DNA of 64,000 bases from Desulfosoma sp. (GCA_037481875.1 JBBFKY010000001.1:530706-594705), one strand, 5' to 3'. Counted from the first letter of the stretch, positions 1 to 8,427 are shown. Program-made: numbers and translations. The notes: generated by a model not told the origin, from the letters alone.

Positions 1-524
1 GTAGCAGTCGAGTTCAGGGGCACAGCGAGTTGACACATGCCGGCGTTAGCAAGGTTGCAGCCTGGGGCTGTCATGCTATCACGGGTTTGATGCGGCAAAG
101 CGCCAAAGCCTGGGTTAGGTCCTAACTCTTCAATGATGGCGGAAAACTCTGTTACCACCTGCTGCCAGCGTTGGCCTTCGGATGCGGACACCCAGGTGTA
201 CCGAAACCGTCTTGGATCTATACCGATGAAAGGTAGGTAACGTTGCACCAGTTCCAGACGGCGTCGAGCATAAAAGTTTCCCACGGCATAGTGGCAGTCC
301 TTGGGATGACATCCGGAAACCAGAACCCCGTCGGCTCCTTGCGCCAGAGCTTTGATCACAAACAAAGGGTCCATACGTCCCGTGCAGGGTATACGAATGA
401 TGCGCAGATAAGGCGGTTGGCGAAACCGGCACACACCGGCGGTATCCGCTCCGCCGTAAGAACACCAGTTGCAGAGGAATCCCAGAATGCGAAGCGAAGA
501 ATGAGGTTTATCCGCGATGTTCAT
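1..524 (-). CDS. mvhD: MvhD-type hydrogenase/Hdr iron-sulfur subunit (partial)
   Basis: Small [2Fe-2S] protein that passes electrons from a hydrogenase or other donor into HdrA in bifurcating HdrABC-Mvh complexes. Reading from ATG at 524, the frame stays open to the window edge (174 codons seen). Cysteines lie at residues 18, 21, 32, 47, 72 and 77, in motifs such as CNWCSYGGAD and SGCHPKDCHY, which is the MvhD pattern. The family core ends near residue 140, so about 35 further codons are visible without a stop: either a C-terminal extension or a fusion to the next domain, which the window cannot show. It starts 7 bp after the hdrA stop, so it is the last visible gene of the hdr operon. Confidence 0.88.
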   Translation of the reverse strand, partial: MNIADKPHSSLRILGFLCNWCSYGGADTAGVCRFRQPPYLRIIRIPCTGRMDPLFVIKALAQGADGVLVSGCHPKDCHYAVGNFYARRRLELVQRYLPFIGIDPRRFRYTWVSASEGQRWQQVVTEFSAIIEELGPNPGFGALPHQTRDSMTAPGCNLANAGMCQLAVPLNSTA

Positions 525-531
525 GGTGTTT

Positions 532-2490
532 TCAAGCACACAAAGCCTCCAGTTCGGCCAGGATTTGGTCGTCCGTAAAATGCTTCAGTTGCGCGGCTTT
601 GGGAGGGCACGTGGCGTTGCAAAGGCCGCAGCCTTGGCAGACCGTATCCAAAACATGAGCTTTTCGAGAACCATCCCGAAGCGTTTTCCATTCGATGGCG
701 CCAAAGGGGCACACGGAAAGGCATTTCCCGCATCCGATGCACGCCTTTTCCAGCACACGGGCGGTTTGCGGGTCGGTGGTGATGCTGTCGCGTGCGAAAA
801 GGGCCAAAACTTTGGCGGCGGCGGCGCTTCCCTGAGCCACCGAGGCTGGAATGTCTTTGGGGCCTTGGCAAGCTCCGGCGAGGTAGATGCCGGCTGTGTT
901 GGTTTCCACAGGCTTGAGCTTGGGATGACCTTCCATGAAAAAGCCGTAGGGGTCGTAAGAAATACGCAGTTTTTCGGCCAGTTCTTTAGCCCCGTGAGAT
1001 GGTTCCATGCCTGTTGCCAAAACGACCAGGTCGGCTTGCACCTCCACTTGAGCTCCGAGAAGCGTGTCGGCGCCTTGCACCACCAAACGATCCCCTAAGG
1101 GATATATCTTACCCACGCGACCTCGAATGTATTGAACTCCGTAGTCTTCCACGGCTCGACGGACGAACTCGTCGTAGTTTTTACCGGGAGCTCGAATGTC
1201 CATGTAAAACACGTAGCAGCGGACGTCAGGAAGGTGATCTCGAGCCAAGATGGCTTGTTTGGCCATGACCATGCAGCACACTCCGGAACAGTACGGCCTG
1301 TCTACCGATTTGTCCCGGGATCCCACACAGGCGATGAAAACAATGTCCCGAGGTTCTCGTCCGTCCGAAGGGCGCCGAATATGACCTCCAAAGGGCCCCG
1401 AGGCGCTAAGAATGCGTTCGAACTGCATGGTGCTGATCACGTCCGCATAACGTCCGGCGCCGTACTCTCCATAGGCTGCAGAGTTAAAAAGATCGTAGCC
1501 GGTTGCTACAATGACGGCGCCCACATGTTCCGTGATGAAACGATCCTCCATTTCAAAGCGCACAGCACCGACTGGGCAGATTTTTTGGCACACTCGACAT
1601 TTGCCCGTCTTGAAATACCGGCATGCGTCCTTAAGGATATGCGCCTTTTTGGGGATGGCTTGAGGAAAGGGAATGCGAATGGCCGAAAGGGTTCCCAATC
1701 CCTCGTTAAAAGAATCGGGGGACTTCTTGGCCGGGCACTTTTCCATGCAAAGCCCGCATCCTGTGCAGGCGTTCCAATCCACGTAGGTCGCTTTTTGACG
1801 TAAGGTGATCGTAAAATTGCCGATGGTGCCGCTTAGGGATTCCACTTCCGTGTAGGTGTGCAGTGTGAGGTTTTCCTTTTGAGCCACATCCACCATTTTG
1901 GGGCCGAGAATGCATGACGAGCAGTCAATGGTAGGAAAGGTCTTGTCCAGCTTGGCCATTTTGCCGCCGATGGAGGCTTCCCGTTCCACCAAAACCACCT
2001 CCAGGCCCGCGTCGGCGCAATCCAGAGCCGCTTGAATACCCGCCACGCCCCCACCGATAACCATGACTCTTTTGGTGATGGGAACCTGAGAACCAAAAAG
2101 GGGTTCATTGAGCCTGACTTTGGCCACGGCCATTCGCACGAGATCGATCGCTTTTCGCGTGTTGACCGTCTTGTCCAACCCGATCCAGGAAACATGTTCC
2201 CGAATGTTGGCCATTTCCAGCATGTAGCGGTTAAGGCCCGCTTTCTCGACGGCCCGTCGAAAAGTCAGTTCATGCATACGAGGGGAACAGGCGGCGACCA
2301 CGACGCCTTGGAGTCCATGGTCCTGGATTGCATTTTGGATTTCCTGCTGCCCGGGTTCGGAACAGGTGTAGAGCAGTTCTGTGGCGTAGGCCACATCGGG
2401 CCATAACGAGGCCTGAGCTGCTACGGCCTGAGTGTCCACGGTGCCGGCGATGTTGGTGCCGCAGCGGCAAACAAAAACACCAATGCGCAT
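532..2490 (-). CDS. hdrA: CoB-CoM heterodisulfide reductase-like iron-sulfur flavoprotein subunit A
   Basis: Cytoplasmic FAD and 4Fe-4S protein that performs flavin-based electron bifurcation within HdrABC complexes. The 652-aa product shows the N-terminal CRCGTN motif (residues 8-13), the FAD Rossmann motif GGGVAG (146-151), a CSSC pair (190-193), a ferredoxin-type cluster motif CTGCGLCMEKCP (242-253), the YCSGVCC motif in mid-protein, and two further 4Fe-4S motifs near the C-terminus (CIGCGKCLSVCP and CQGCGLCNATCP). It has the usual length of a single-module HdrA. There is no sign of a selenocysteine codon here: all cluster ligands are Cys. It lies between hdrB (80 bp upstream) and mvhD. 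In sulfate reducers and syntrophs such modules link ferredoxin, NADH, H2 or formate to a thiol/disulfide couple; the actual partner cannot be told from this window. Confidence 0.95.
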   Translation of the reverse strand: MRIGVFVCRCGTNIAGTVDTQAVAAQASLWPDVAYATELLYTCSEPGQQEIQNAIQDHGLQGVVVAACSPRMHELTFRRAVEKAGLNRYMLEMANIREHVSWIGLDKTVNTRKAIDLVRMAVAKVRLNEPLFGSQVPITKRVMVIGGGVAGIQAALDCADAGLEVVLVEREASIGGKMAKLDKTFPTIDCSSCILGPKMVDVAQKENLTLHTYTEVESLSGTIGNFTITLRQKATYVDWNACTGCGLCMEKCPAKKSPDSFNEGLGTLSAIRIPFPQAIPKKAHILKDACRYFKTGKCRVCQKICPVGAVRFEMEDRFITEHVGAVIVATGYDLFNSAAYGEYGAGRYADVISTMQFERILSASGPFGGHIRRPSDGREPRDIVFIACVGSRDKSVDRPYCSGVCCMVMAKQAILARDHLPDVRCYVFYMDIRAPGKNYDEFVRRAVEDYGVQYIRGRVGKIYPLGDRLVVQGADTLLGAQVEVQADLVVLATGMEPSHGAKELAEKLRISYDPYGFFMEGHPKLKPVETNTAGIYLAGACQGPKDIPASVAQGSAAAAKVLALFARDSITTDPQTARVLEKACIGCGKCLSVCPFGAIEWKTLRDGSRKAHVLDTVCQGCGLCNATCPPKAAQLKHFTDDQILAELEALCA

Positions 2491-2570
2491 GAGTGTTCCC
2501 TCAGTTCAGCGTCCAACTGTGTGCGATAAGGCTATTGGAGTCCGATTCAAGCAAAGAACAGACAACCGAT

Positions 2571-3479
2571 TCATGCCACAAACGTGTCTTGTGAAGGCGA
2601 GGTTTGCTCTTTCAAACGTGCCGCAAGGACCTTATATGGAGACACCGCCAGCTTGTCCAACCCCAGATCCTCCTCGGCAAGCCCTAAAGCCCACCCGATG
2701 ACCTGGGTCAGGTAAAGAACCGGCAGATTGAATCGACGTCCCAGCGCCTTTTCCGCCTGAGCCTGTCTTAGATCCAAGTTCTGTTGGCACAAAGGGCAAG
2801 CCACGACAATCGCTTCGGCCCCCATACTTTGTGCCATGTCCAAAAGACGCCCCGAAAGGCGCGCTACCACGTCGCTTCGAGTCATCCCCGATGTGGCGCC
2901 GCAGCACTCGGTCTTGAAAGGAAAATCAGGCACGGAACATCCCAGGGCTTTCAAAAGCAGATCCATGGAAACGGGGTTTTCCGGATCGTCAAACTGGGCT
3001 GAATCCTGGGGGCGTGTTAACAAACATCCGTAGTAGGGCACAACCGAAACCCCATCCAAAGGCCGTTGCACAGCTTGAGCCAGAAGCTCCGGCCCTACCG
3101 TCTCATAAAGCAGCTGAAGCACGGAAATGGCGCGAACTCTGCCCGCGTATGGGAGCCCGAGAGCTTTTTGAAAAGCTTCGGGGCCGAAAGCATGAACCTT
3201 GATAGCCCCTTTGAGGGCCTTCAGGCAGCCCGGGCAAGGGGTCATGATGGTTTCCAGACCGGCTTTTTGGGCCAGAACCAGATTACGTCCGGCAAGGGTC
3301 GCCGAGAGCATGGGGTCATATAAGGATGCCGGCGTAGAGCCGCAGCAGTTCCAATCTTCCAGTTCCGCTAGTTGAAGGCCGAGCGCATTGCAAACGGTTC
3401 GTGTGGACAGATCGTACTCTGCAGCCAAGCCTTCCAGAGAGCATCCGGGATAGTAAGCAACGGGCTTGCTCATGGCCAT
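2571..3479 (-). CDS. hdrB: Heterodisulfide reductase-like subunit B (CCG domain protein)
   Basis: Catalytic subunit that carries the non-cubane 4Fe-4S clusters on which disulfides are reduced. The 302-aa product has two complete CCG (DUF3400-type) motifs: Cys13, Cys45-Cys46, Cys82 and Cys85, then Cys152, Cys192-Cys193, Cys228 and Cys231. All expected ligands are therefore present. Two ATGs lie two codons apart (3479 and 3473) and neither has a clearly better ribosome-binding site, so the first was kept. It is the middle gene of the hdrC-hdrB-hdrA order, 25 bp after hdrC. The substrate disulfide is unknown; bacteria of this type lack CoM/CoB, so a DsrC-like trisulfide or another thiol is the likely partner (inference). 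Confidence 0.94.
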   Translation of the reverse strand: MAMSKPVAYYPGCSLEGLAAEYDLSTRTVCNALGLQLAELEDWNCCGSTPASLYDPMLSATLAGRNLVLAQKAGLETIMTPCPGCLKALKGAIKVHAFGPEAFQKALGLPYAGRVRAISVLQLLYETVGPELLAQAVQRPLDGVSVVPYYGCLLTRPQDSAQFDDPENPVSMDLLLKALGCSVPDFPFKTECCGATSGMTRSDVVARLSGRLLDMAQSMGAEAIVVACPLCQQNLDLRQAQAEKALGRRFNLPVLYLTQVIGWALGLAEEDLGLDKLAVSPYKVLAARLKEQTSPSQDTFVA

Positions 3480-3504
3480 CCATCACCTATGGAGGAAAAG
3501 ACGC

Positions 3505-4071
3505 TCAAAAAATTTTTGAAAAACGTTTCACCAAAGCCGCTACCTGGCGTCGGCCTTGAATACGATGAGGAACGAAGCTCAACTTTCCAGTTTTCAGCAG
3601 CTGAGGCGCCAAGTCCAAATCCGCAAGCACGGTTCCGGAGCGAACCTTGTAAGTGGCGAGAAGGCCCATTTCATAAACGCGCCCAAAGAGGGCTACCGAT
3701 CGCATGAATTCTTCGGAAAAGCGCCTGAGGTTTTTATCGGCCACATAGCCGTTTTCCAGGGCCATGATGCGAAGAGTAGCCATGACACGGGCCACATCGA
3801 GGGTACAAGGGCATCGCACCGTGCAGGCCTGACATTGGCCGCATATCCAGATAGCTCGGCACTGAAGCACGGTGTCCTTTTGTCCTAGTTGTACCAGGCG
3901 CATAACCTGGTTGATGGGAAAGTCATAATCCCCCGTAAAAGCGCAACTGGCGGTGCAATTGCCGCACTGGTAACATCGAGAAATGCTTTGGCCGCTGAGA
4001 TCTTCCACTCGGCGCCCAAAATCAGGGTCGCTCTCCGCTTGAATTTTCAAAGTGTTCCGGCCGTTTTTCAT
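3505..4071 (-). CDS. hdrC: Heterodisulfide reductase-like subunit C (two 4Fe-4S ferredoxin)
   Basis: Ferredoxin-like subunit that carries electrons between HdrA and HdrB. The 188-aa product contains two classical CxxCxxCxxxC motifs, at Cys33/36/39/43 and Cys77/80/83/87, the second ending in CP. The C-terminal part is helical without further motifs. Start ATG at 4071 follows GAGGGG with short spacing. It sits 9 bp after the GAF-domain gene and 25 bp before hdrB, so all five genes of this strand are probably one transcript. Confidence 0.94.
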   Translation of the reverse strand: MKNGRNTLKIQAESDPDFGRRVEDLSGQSISRCYQCGNCTASCAFTGDYDFPINQVMRLVQLGQKDTVLQCRAIWICGQCQACTVRCPCTLDVARVMATLRIMALENGYVADKNLRRFSEEFMRSVALFGRVYEMGLLATYKVRSGTVLADLDLAPQLLKTGKLSFVPHRIQGRRQVAALVKRFSKIF

Positions 4072-4080
4072 GGTCGCCCC

Positions 4081-5130
4081 TCAGCGGCTGCTTCCTTCGT
4101 AGCCGAACTCGATCAGTAGCTGCTGGTATTCGTATTTGACGCGCTGATACATACGGGCATTTTCAATGGCCATGGCACACTGTTGGGCAATGGCGGCCGC
4201 GAATTGGATTTCCAAGTCGTGAAAAGGTGGGCGTTCTCCTGTCAGGATACGCAGCACACCGATAACCTTGCCTCGCACCTGCAACGGTATGGAGAGAATC
4301 TTTCGAATGCCTTCCTCGATGACTTCGCTTCGGTATTGTATGCGAGGGTCCGTGTACACGTCTTCGATGACCACAATGCGTCCCGCCATGTTTTCCGCGA
4401 TGCTCTTGGCCGCATCGACAGGTCCTTTCTTGAGAAAACGTTCGCTCAGGCCATAAGCCTGGGCCAAGTACAAGGTGTTGGTCTTCGTGTCCAAAAGGCG
4501 CACAGTGGTGCCCAAAACCCCCATGACCTGGGTGATCTTGGTCACGACCAGCTCCAAAACCTTGTTGATGGTAAGCGTAGAATTAATGGCGTGAGAAATT
4601 TCCTGAAAACTGGAAAGATAACGTCGTTCCCGTTCGATGATGTCTTCCAGCTTACGTTCCCAGACTAATGTGACGATGCCACGACCGGCTAAAGCTTCTG
4701 CGAACTGGATTTCTTCCTTGGTGAACCTTCGAGGTTCAGGGGCAAACAAGGCCACCATGCCCACAGATTGCTGTTCCACGTCCAAGGGAACAACCGCGGC
4801 GGCACGGACACCTTCCAGAAGCAAAGCCTCAAAGTCTTCACCGTCGTTGGCTAGACGAAGATCTTCAATCTGTATCACCTGTTGAGGCACGGAAGCACAA
4901 AGGCTTTCATCCTTGGGCTTGGAAAAGAGATAGGTTTCGCTGAGCCCGTAGCCTGCCACCAGTTCCAAACGAGAGCGATTCCTGCCGTAAGCCTTGATGA
5001 CCGCCCCTTTGAGAGCGAGAGACTCCGTCAGGCGTCGCGTGATAAGGTTCATGACATCGGCGGCTTCCACACCGTCACACAGGGCACGGCTGACCTCGAC
5101 AAAGGGCTTGAGAACGCTTGCCACATCCAT
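4081..5130 (-). CDS. Tandem GAF-domain sensor protein heading the hdr operon
   Basis: Cytoplasmic protein of about 349 aa made of two GAF modules, roughly residues 20-160 and 185-325 (for example SIPLQVRGKVIGVLRILTGE in the second), joined by an amphipathic helix, with no output domain, no helix-turn-helix and no kinase. GAF modules bind small ligands, haem or Fe-S clusters, or serve in dimerisation. I chose the start at 5130 (MDVASVL) because AGGAAAG lies 5 bp upstream; the longer frame from 5157 has no usable site and begins only 14 bp after a terminator. It overlaps nothing and runs 9 bp into hdrC. Being first in the hdr operon it may sense redox state or a metabolite for the complex, but this is inference. 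Confidence 0.8.
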   Translation of the reverse strand: MDVASVLKPFVEVSRALCDGVEAADVMNLITRRLTESLALKGAVIKAYGRNRSRLELVAGYGLSETYLFSKPKDESLCASVPQQVIQIEDLRLANDGEDFEALLLEGVRAAAVVPLDVEQQSVGMVALFAPEPRRFTKEEIQFAEALAGRGIVTLVWERKLEDIIERERRYLSSFQEISHAINSTLTINKVLELVVTKITQVMGVLGTTVRLLDTKTNTLYLAQAYGLSERFLKKGPVDAAKSIAENMAGRIVVIEDVYTDPRIQYRSEVIEEGIRKILSIPLQVRGKVIGVLRILTGERPPFHDLEIQFAAAIAQQCAMAIENARMYQRVKYEYQQLLIEFGYEGSSR

Positions 5131-5170
5131 AGCGGCTTTCCTTGCTCCTTGCAGCATCGCTCGAAGGGAA

Positions 5171-5200
5171 GAAAAAGCCCCTCGAAACCTTTCGAGAGGC
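5171..5200 (-). terminator. Rho-independent terminator upstream of the GAF-hdr operon
   Basis: On the minus strand an 11-bp stem with a G-U pair (GCCTCTCGAAA against TTTCGAGGGGC) is followed directly by a T-run. It would end transcripts coming from the pseudogene side, just before the GAF gene. It could equally act as an attenuator in the leader of the GAF-hdr operon if the promoter lies upstream of it. Confidence 0.7.
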
Positions 5201-5282
5201 TACTGAACGGTGATTCATTACAGGGGCGCCAATCTAGACGAACACTGTCGGTGCTGTCAACTCCTTTGCGTATCCTTTGTCG

Positions 5283-5780
5283 AGCCCTTGGGCTGAATTC
5301 GTGGACGATGCGGGCCACCAGAATCTTGCAGGTCGCCGATTCTCCCAAAAGGAGCCTCGACACCTTGCTCGGAGTCACCTTCTGAATGAGGCTCTGAAGG
5401 TTCAACATGGGCGGGCTCGGACCGATCATGAAAAAATCGTTGTCTTTTTCCGAGACCTCTAGGCGAAGGTCCAGATTTTCTCGGTGGAGGTCGTTTTCCT
5501 TTGCGGGCACTTGCATATTAACGTCAAAACCTGGGCGATGATGGCCGAAACGATGCTGAAAAAGCGGATATCCTCTTGAAAAGTCACCCCATGCCAGAAA
5601 AGGCGATCCAAACTGAGAACTCCCGAGGTACGCCCATGCAGAATCACCGGCACGCCGACAAAAGCGATCTGATCCTTTTGGATGGATCGGGATCCGGTTT
5701 TGTTCAGGAAAGAGGGGTTCGAGGCTGATGTTCGGGATCACAAAAGGCAAAATATCGAGAGAAAAACTCTTGCGGCACAA
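5283..5780 (-). pseudogene. Remnant of a NifA-type sigma-54 activator (GAF plus start of AAA+)
   Basis: Two frames must be joined to read a NifA-like protein. One begins around 5780 with the end of a GAF domain (IPNISLEPLF). After a one-base shift near 5698 it continues in a second frame (LNKTG, then KDQIAFVGVPVILHGRTSG, then SLDRLFW). It shifts back near 5522 into the linker and the start of an AAA+ domain (FFMIGPSPPM, LIQKVTPSK). The Walker A box reads GESATCKI where GESGTGKE is expected, so three key positions are changed. Similarity ends just after SPRA; the rest of the AAA+ domain and the helix-turn-helix are missing. Two frameshifts, a dead P-loop and truncation make this a clear relic. 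It lies directly upstream of the GAF-hdr operon on the same strand and may be its lost activator. Confidence 0.8.
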
Positions 5781-5919
5781 ACTTGTCCGCTGAAAGGAAG
5801 TCAGGAGCGTACACTCAGGTTTACTGTTTGGATTACAAAAGAGCCTTGGGTGATATCTTTTTGTACCCCTTCAGAGAAAGCTCACAAGCAGGCTGGTTTC
5901 ACGGCCCGGGTGAATTAAG

Positions 5920-6846
5920 CTAATCAAGAAGGCGTTTCAGGGACTCCTGGAATTCATCGAGGGAGCGAACCCTTAGAGCTTTCTTGAAAAGGATTTTCAA
6001 AGCATCCACCTCTTGGATCCTTCGAAGACAACGCAGGACGTCTTTGGGAACATCCTGAAACCGTGCATCCAGGGTTTCTAAAATATGTTCCCTCGTGGCC
6101 TCCAACGTTCCCTGCTGCATTCCCCGCTCTAATCCCTGCTCTAATCCCTGCTCTAATCCCTGTTGTCTTCCGCGTTCTATCCCCGAACGGAGACCCTCTT
6201 CATAGCCTTCCTTCTTGATCAGTTCATAGGCATAGGATTCCGTCATAATATCCCTCCTGCGATCCAGCAATTTCCTGGGTAAATCCTTGTCCACCAAGCC
6301 TGAAAGGAGTGCCATGCCGGTCAAAAGATCCGCCTTGTCGCTTCGTTTGAGCTGTGATTCGTAGATGACCTCTTCGGCCATTTGAAAAACTTCGGAGCCT
6401 CCCCGCATGAGCCCAACAAAAGGCATGAGGCACGGATTTCCTGATTCCAGCACCTTTCGAGCGTCCATAGCCGCAAGGGAAATGACCCGAAACCGGTAGT
6501 GAATGAAGTCGTTCTCAAAGGATTCCACCACGTTTCCGCTGGGAACGAGAAGCATCACTGCGGGATAGACCGTAAGACCCGTTTTCAAGCGGTAGCGAAC
6601 ATCGTATTCCAAAAGCTTCAAGGGGACTTGGGGTTCCCACCGGCTTTGAACTTCCAGGAGAACAATAAAGACACGCCCGTCGGACGTGTGCACCCGAATG
6701 GGGAAATCGCTCCGCCTGACCGTAGCCGTTTCCTGAGGAAGTTCCAAGAGCTCAGATTCCGCCACATCCAGTCCAAGAAAATATTCCAGCGCGGCCTGCC
6801 GGCAGTGGGCCAAAACAACCTTTACGGCCGCATCGTAGCCACCCAT
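5920..6846 (-). CDS. Rpn family PD-(D/E)XK nuclease/putative transposase
   Basis: About 308 aa. The N-terminal half matches the PD-(D/E)XK-like Rpn/transposase-31 family: an RSDFPIRV segment followed by a beta-hairpin with VLLEVQSRWEP, the E-x-Q form of the nuclease core, then YDVRYRLKTG and YPAVMLLVPSG. The C-terminal part has the usual low-complexity helix with repeated EQGLEQGLERG. I prefer the start at 6846 because AAGGAG stands 6 bp upstream; the longer frame from 6864 overlaps that site. These proteins nick DNA and promote recombination in E. coli and are often multi-copy, but many are single orphan genes like this one. No terminal repeats or partner gene are visible. Confidence 0.8.
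   Translation of the reverse strand: MGGYDAAVKVVLAHCRQAALEYFLGLDVAESELLELPQETATVRRSDFPIRVHTSDGRVFIVLLEVQSRWEPQVPLKLLEYDVRYRLKTGLTVYPAVMLLVPSGNVVESFENDFIHYRFRVISLAAMDARKVLESGNPCLMPFVGLMRGGSEVFQMAEEVIYESQLKRSDKADLLTGMALLSGLVDKDLPRKLLDRRRDIMTESYAYELIKKEGYEEGLRSGIERGRQQGLEQGLEQGLERGMQQGTLEATREHILETLDARFQDVPKDVLRCLRRIQEVDALKILFKKALRVRSLDEFQESLKRLLD
6126..6161. repeat. Three tandem 12-bp copies inside the Rpn-family gene
   Basis: Three perfect head-to-tail copies of a 12-bp unit (GCTCTAATCCCT on the plus strand) encode the EQGLEQGLEQGL run of the C-terminal helix. Copy-number change by slippage keeps frame, so length can vary without destroying the gene. Confidence 0.85.
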
Positions 6847-7342
6847 GGCGGACTCCTTACCCAAGTTTCCTGCTACCCTCTCAAATTACCATAGTCCTGT
6901 GGGATAGCAAACCACGTGATCCTTTGAAAGAACACGCCGTGATGAAGGATAGGGTTCAGACAAAGATGGCGGCGGTTGTGGGCCGTCTCGCCAGGAATTG
7001 ACAAGGTTTGAGAGCGAGAACTCTTTTTCTGAGGCGGCGAACCGAGAAAATCAACGCCCCTTCGAGAAGCACCTGGTTTGTGGCAGTTCCCAAAGCGAGT
7101 TATATAAAACGCCTTTGTAGGCCTGTAGGGCTACGGTGCGGCACGATCCTATGCCTTAAGTCGCCGGTTCATCCGGAAGCAAGGGTGTCCCGCTCCCACA
7201 ATGAGCGGATCAGTGGCCCGCGCCCCCAAGAAAAGAGACAGTCTCGGGTTAGTAGTTTGGGGGGGCGAAGTGGGCCTCGCTCCTGCTTCGAAAAAACATT
7301 AAAGACGAAACTTTGAAAATTAGGACACGCCACTTTCTCGAT
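6847..7342. other. Gene-free stretch with an imperfect inverted repeat
   Basis: No convincing coding sequence on either strand. At 7215-7276 two arms (GGCCCGCGCCCCCAA and TTGGGGGGGCGAAGTGGGCC) form an imperfect inverted repeat with a roughly 27-bp loop. No T-run follows. Nothing else was recognised. Confidence 0.5.
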
Positions 7343-7693
7343 TTAGAAATTAAAAACCTTGGCCTCAGCCGCCAACTTGATCAAAAGGGGTCCACCTTCC
7401 AGGGCCATGTTGGCATAGAATTTGGCTTCGTCTACCTGACGAGCCTTAGCACATGGGATTCAGACATAGATCGGGATTTCGTTTTCCACAAGGTAGGGCA
7501 GGTAGTCGTTGACACAATCCCCGGTGGCGGTTTTGATGGTGTAATCCCGCGTCGTGTCCGCCCACAGAACTCCTGAATCGATCAGAAACACATCCACCTT
7601 GTGCCCTTGGGAATGGGCGATCTTGGCGAACTGAAAACAACGAGCGGCCGCGTCGATTTCGTCGCGGCTCAAGACGAAAAGAAAGTTGGCCAT
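7343..7693 (-). CDS. DsrE-like selenoprotein (in-frame UGA read as selenocysteine)
   Basis: Small DsrE/DsrF-fold sulfur-relay protein. Translation from ATG at 7693 (strong AGGAGG site just upstream) gives 77 residues ending ENEIPIYV, then UGA at 7462-7460, then IPCAKARQVDEAKFYANMAL and on to VNFN-like end AKVFNF and TAA at 7345-7343: 116 residues counting Sec78. Reading UGA as Sec gives a UxxC redox motif where homologues of this family, as I recall them, have CxxC. Directly downstream of the UGA is a hairpin, GGCTCGTC-AGGTA-GACGAAGCC (7445-7424), starting 14 nt after the codon, with a GU-containing apical loop: the layout of a bacterial SECIS element. selC is present in the same window. A conventional caller would stop at 7460. 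The alternative, a nonsense mutation, is less likely because the downstream part remains conserved-looking and in frame. Confidence 0.82.
7424..7445 (-). promoter_or_regulatory. Candidate bacterial SECIS hairpin of the DsrE-like gene
   Basis: Stem of 8 paired bases with one bulged A, closing a five-base loop AGGTA. The loop begins 22 nt after the UGA codon, inside the range accepted for bacterial SECIS elements, and has G in the second loop position followed by GU. It lies within the coding sequence, as bacterial SECIS elements must. Confidence 0.75.
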
Positions 7694-7852
7694 TGCCCTC
7701 CTCCTTTGGTGCGTGAACGGGGAAAAGAAAAGGCTCACAAACTTGAATAAACATAGTTTAAGTGTCCTACACGATCAAGAGGAAAAAGCGATGCACGTGC
7801 CTAATCATTATCGGTCCGTTCTATGGATTGAAAAAGCATGCCGTTACATGCC

Positions 7853-8056
7853 ATGACGATCCAGATTCAGCCCTATTCTTCGAGGGTTCGGCTTCGATGC
7901 GTCTTAAAAATGCGGTTCGACGATCAGGTCACACTCTGGTTTTCGTTGGAGAGCGAAGGATTAGCCTGGCTCGTCACGCTGGCGAGACACCTGCATTTCC
8001 AGGGAATTCTGCGATTTGATGCTCATAGGAAGCACGGCGCTCCCTGCCCCTCTTGA
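7853..8056 (+). CDS. Possible small hypothetical protein
   Basis: A 67-codon frame with protein-like composition (for example VLKMRFDDQVTLWFSLES and GLAWLVTLARHLHFQGIL) and codon use like its neighbours. No ribosome-binding site precedes the ATG at 7853 or the alternative at 7838, and I do not recognise the family. It may be a fragment of a former gene. The surrounding 7694-8216 stretch holds nothing else that I can identify. Confidence 0.25.
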   Translation: MTIQIQPYSSRVRLRCVLKMRFDDQVTLWFSLESEGLAWLVTLARHLHFQGILRFDAHRKHGAPCPS

Positions 8057-8216
8057 ACGGCCTTGCCCGGAGATCCGGCATGATGTGTTCCAGGGTGAAA
8101 TACCACTCGGGCAGGTGCGGGAAATGTCTTGCCTTCAGCGAAGGCTTTAGGTTTCATTTGCAGGGTTGGTTTTCAACCGTTTTTTATATTGAAGGAGGAA
8201 CCTGAAAGTCTGTTCA

Positions 8217-8294
8217 TGGTCGGGACGGGCGGATTTGAACCGCCGACCCCCTGCTCCCAAGGCAGGTGCGCTGACCAGTCTGCGCTACGCCCCG
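8217..8294 (-). tRNA. tRNA-Pro (anticodon TGG)
   Basis: Full cloverleaf on the minus strand: 7-bp acceptor (CGGGGCG with CGTCCCG, one G-U), anticodon loop CTTGGGA giving TGG, T-loop GGTTCAAATCC, discriminator A and encoded CCA. The anticodon reads proline codons ending in A and possibly G. Confidence 0.95.
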
Positions 8295-8427
8295 ACGATT
8301 TCCCGAGTAAGCAGGATTGGCTCGCTGCGTATCATAGCGTTTGGCGAAATGCAAGACGATTGGCGGTTTACCAAGAAGGAGTGTCCTTTTTTCGCGACTA
8401 CCGTAGGCGAGGAGGCGTGAAGAATCG

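Noticed and set aside
130-465. 111-aa minus-strand frame
   Set aside because: It is an out-of-frame shadow of the MvhD gene, which has all six Cys and reads from 524.
5049-5780. 243-aa minus-strand frame as an intact gene
   Set aside because: Only parts of it are NifA-like; the rest of that family is in another frame and the P-loop is destroyed, so it was listed as a pseudogene.
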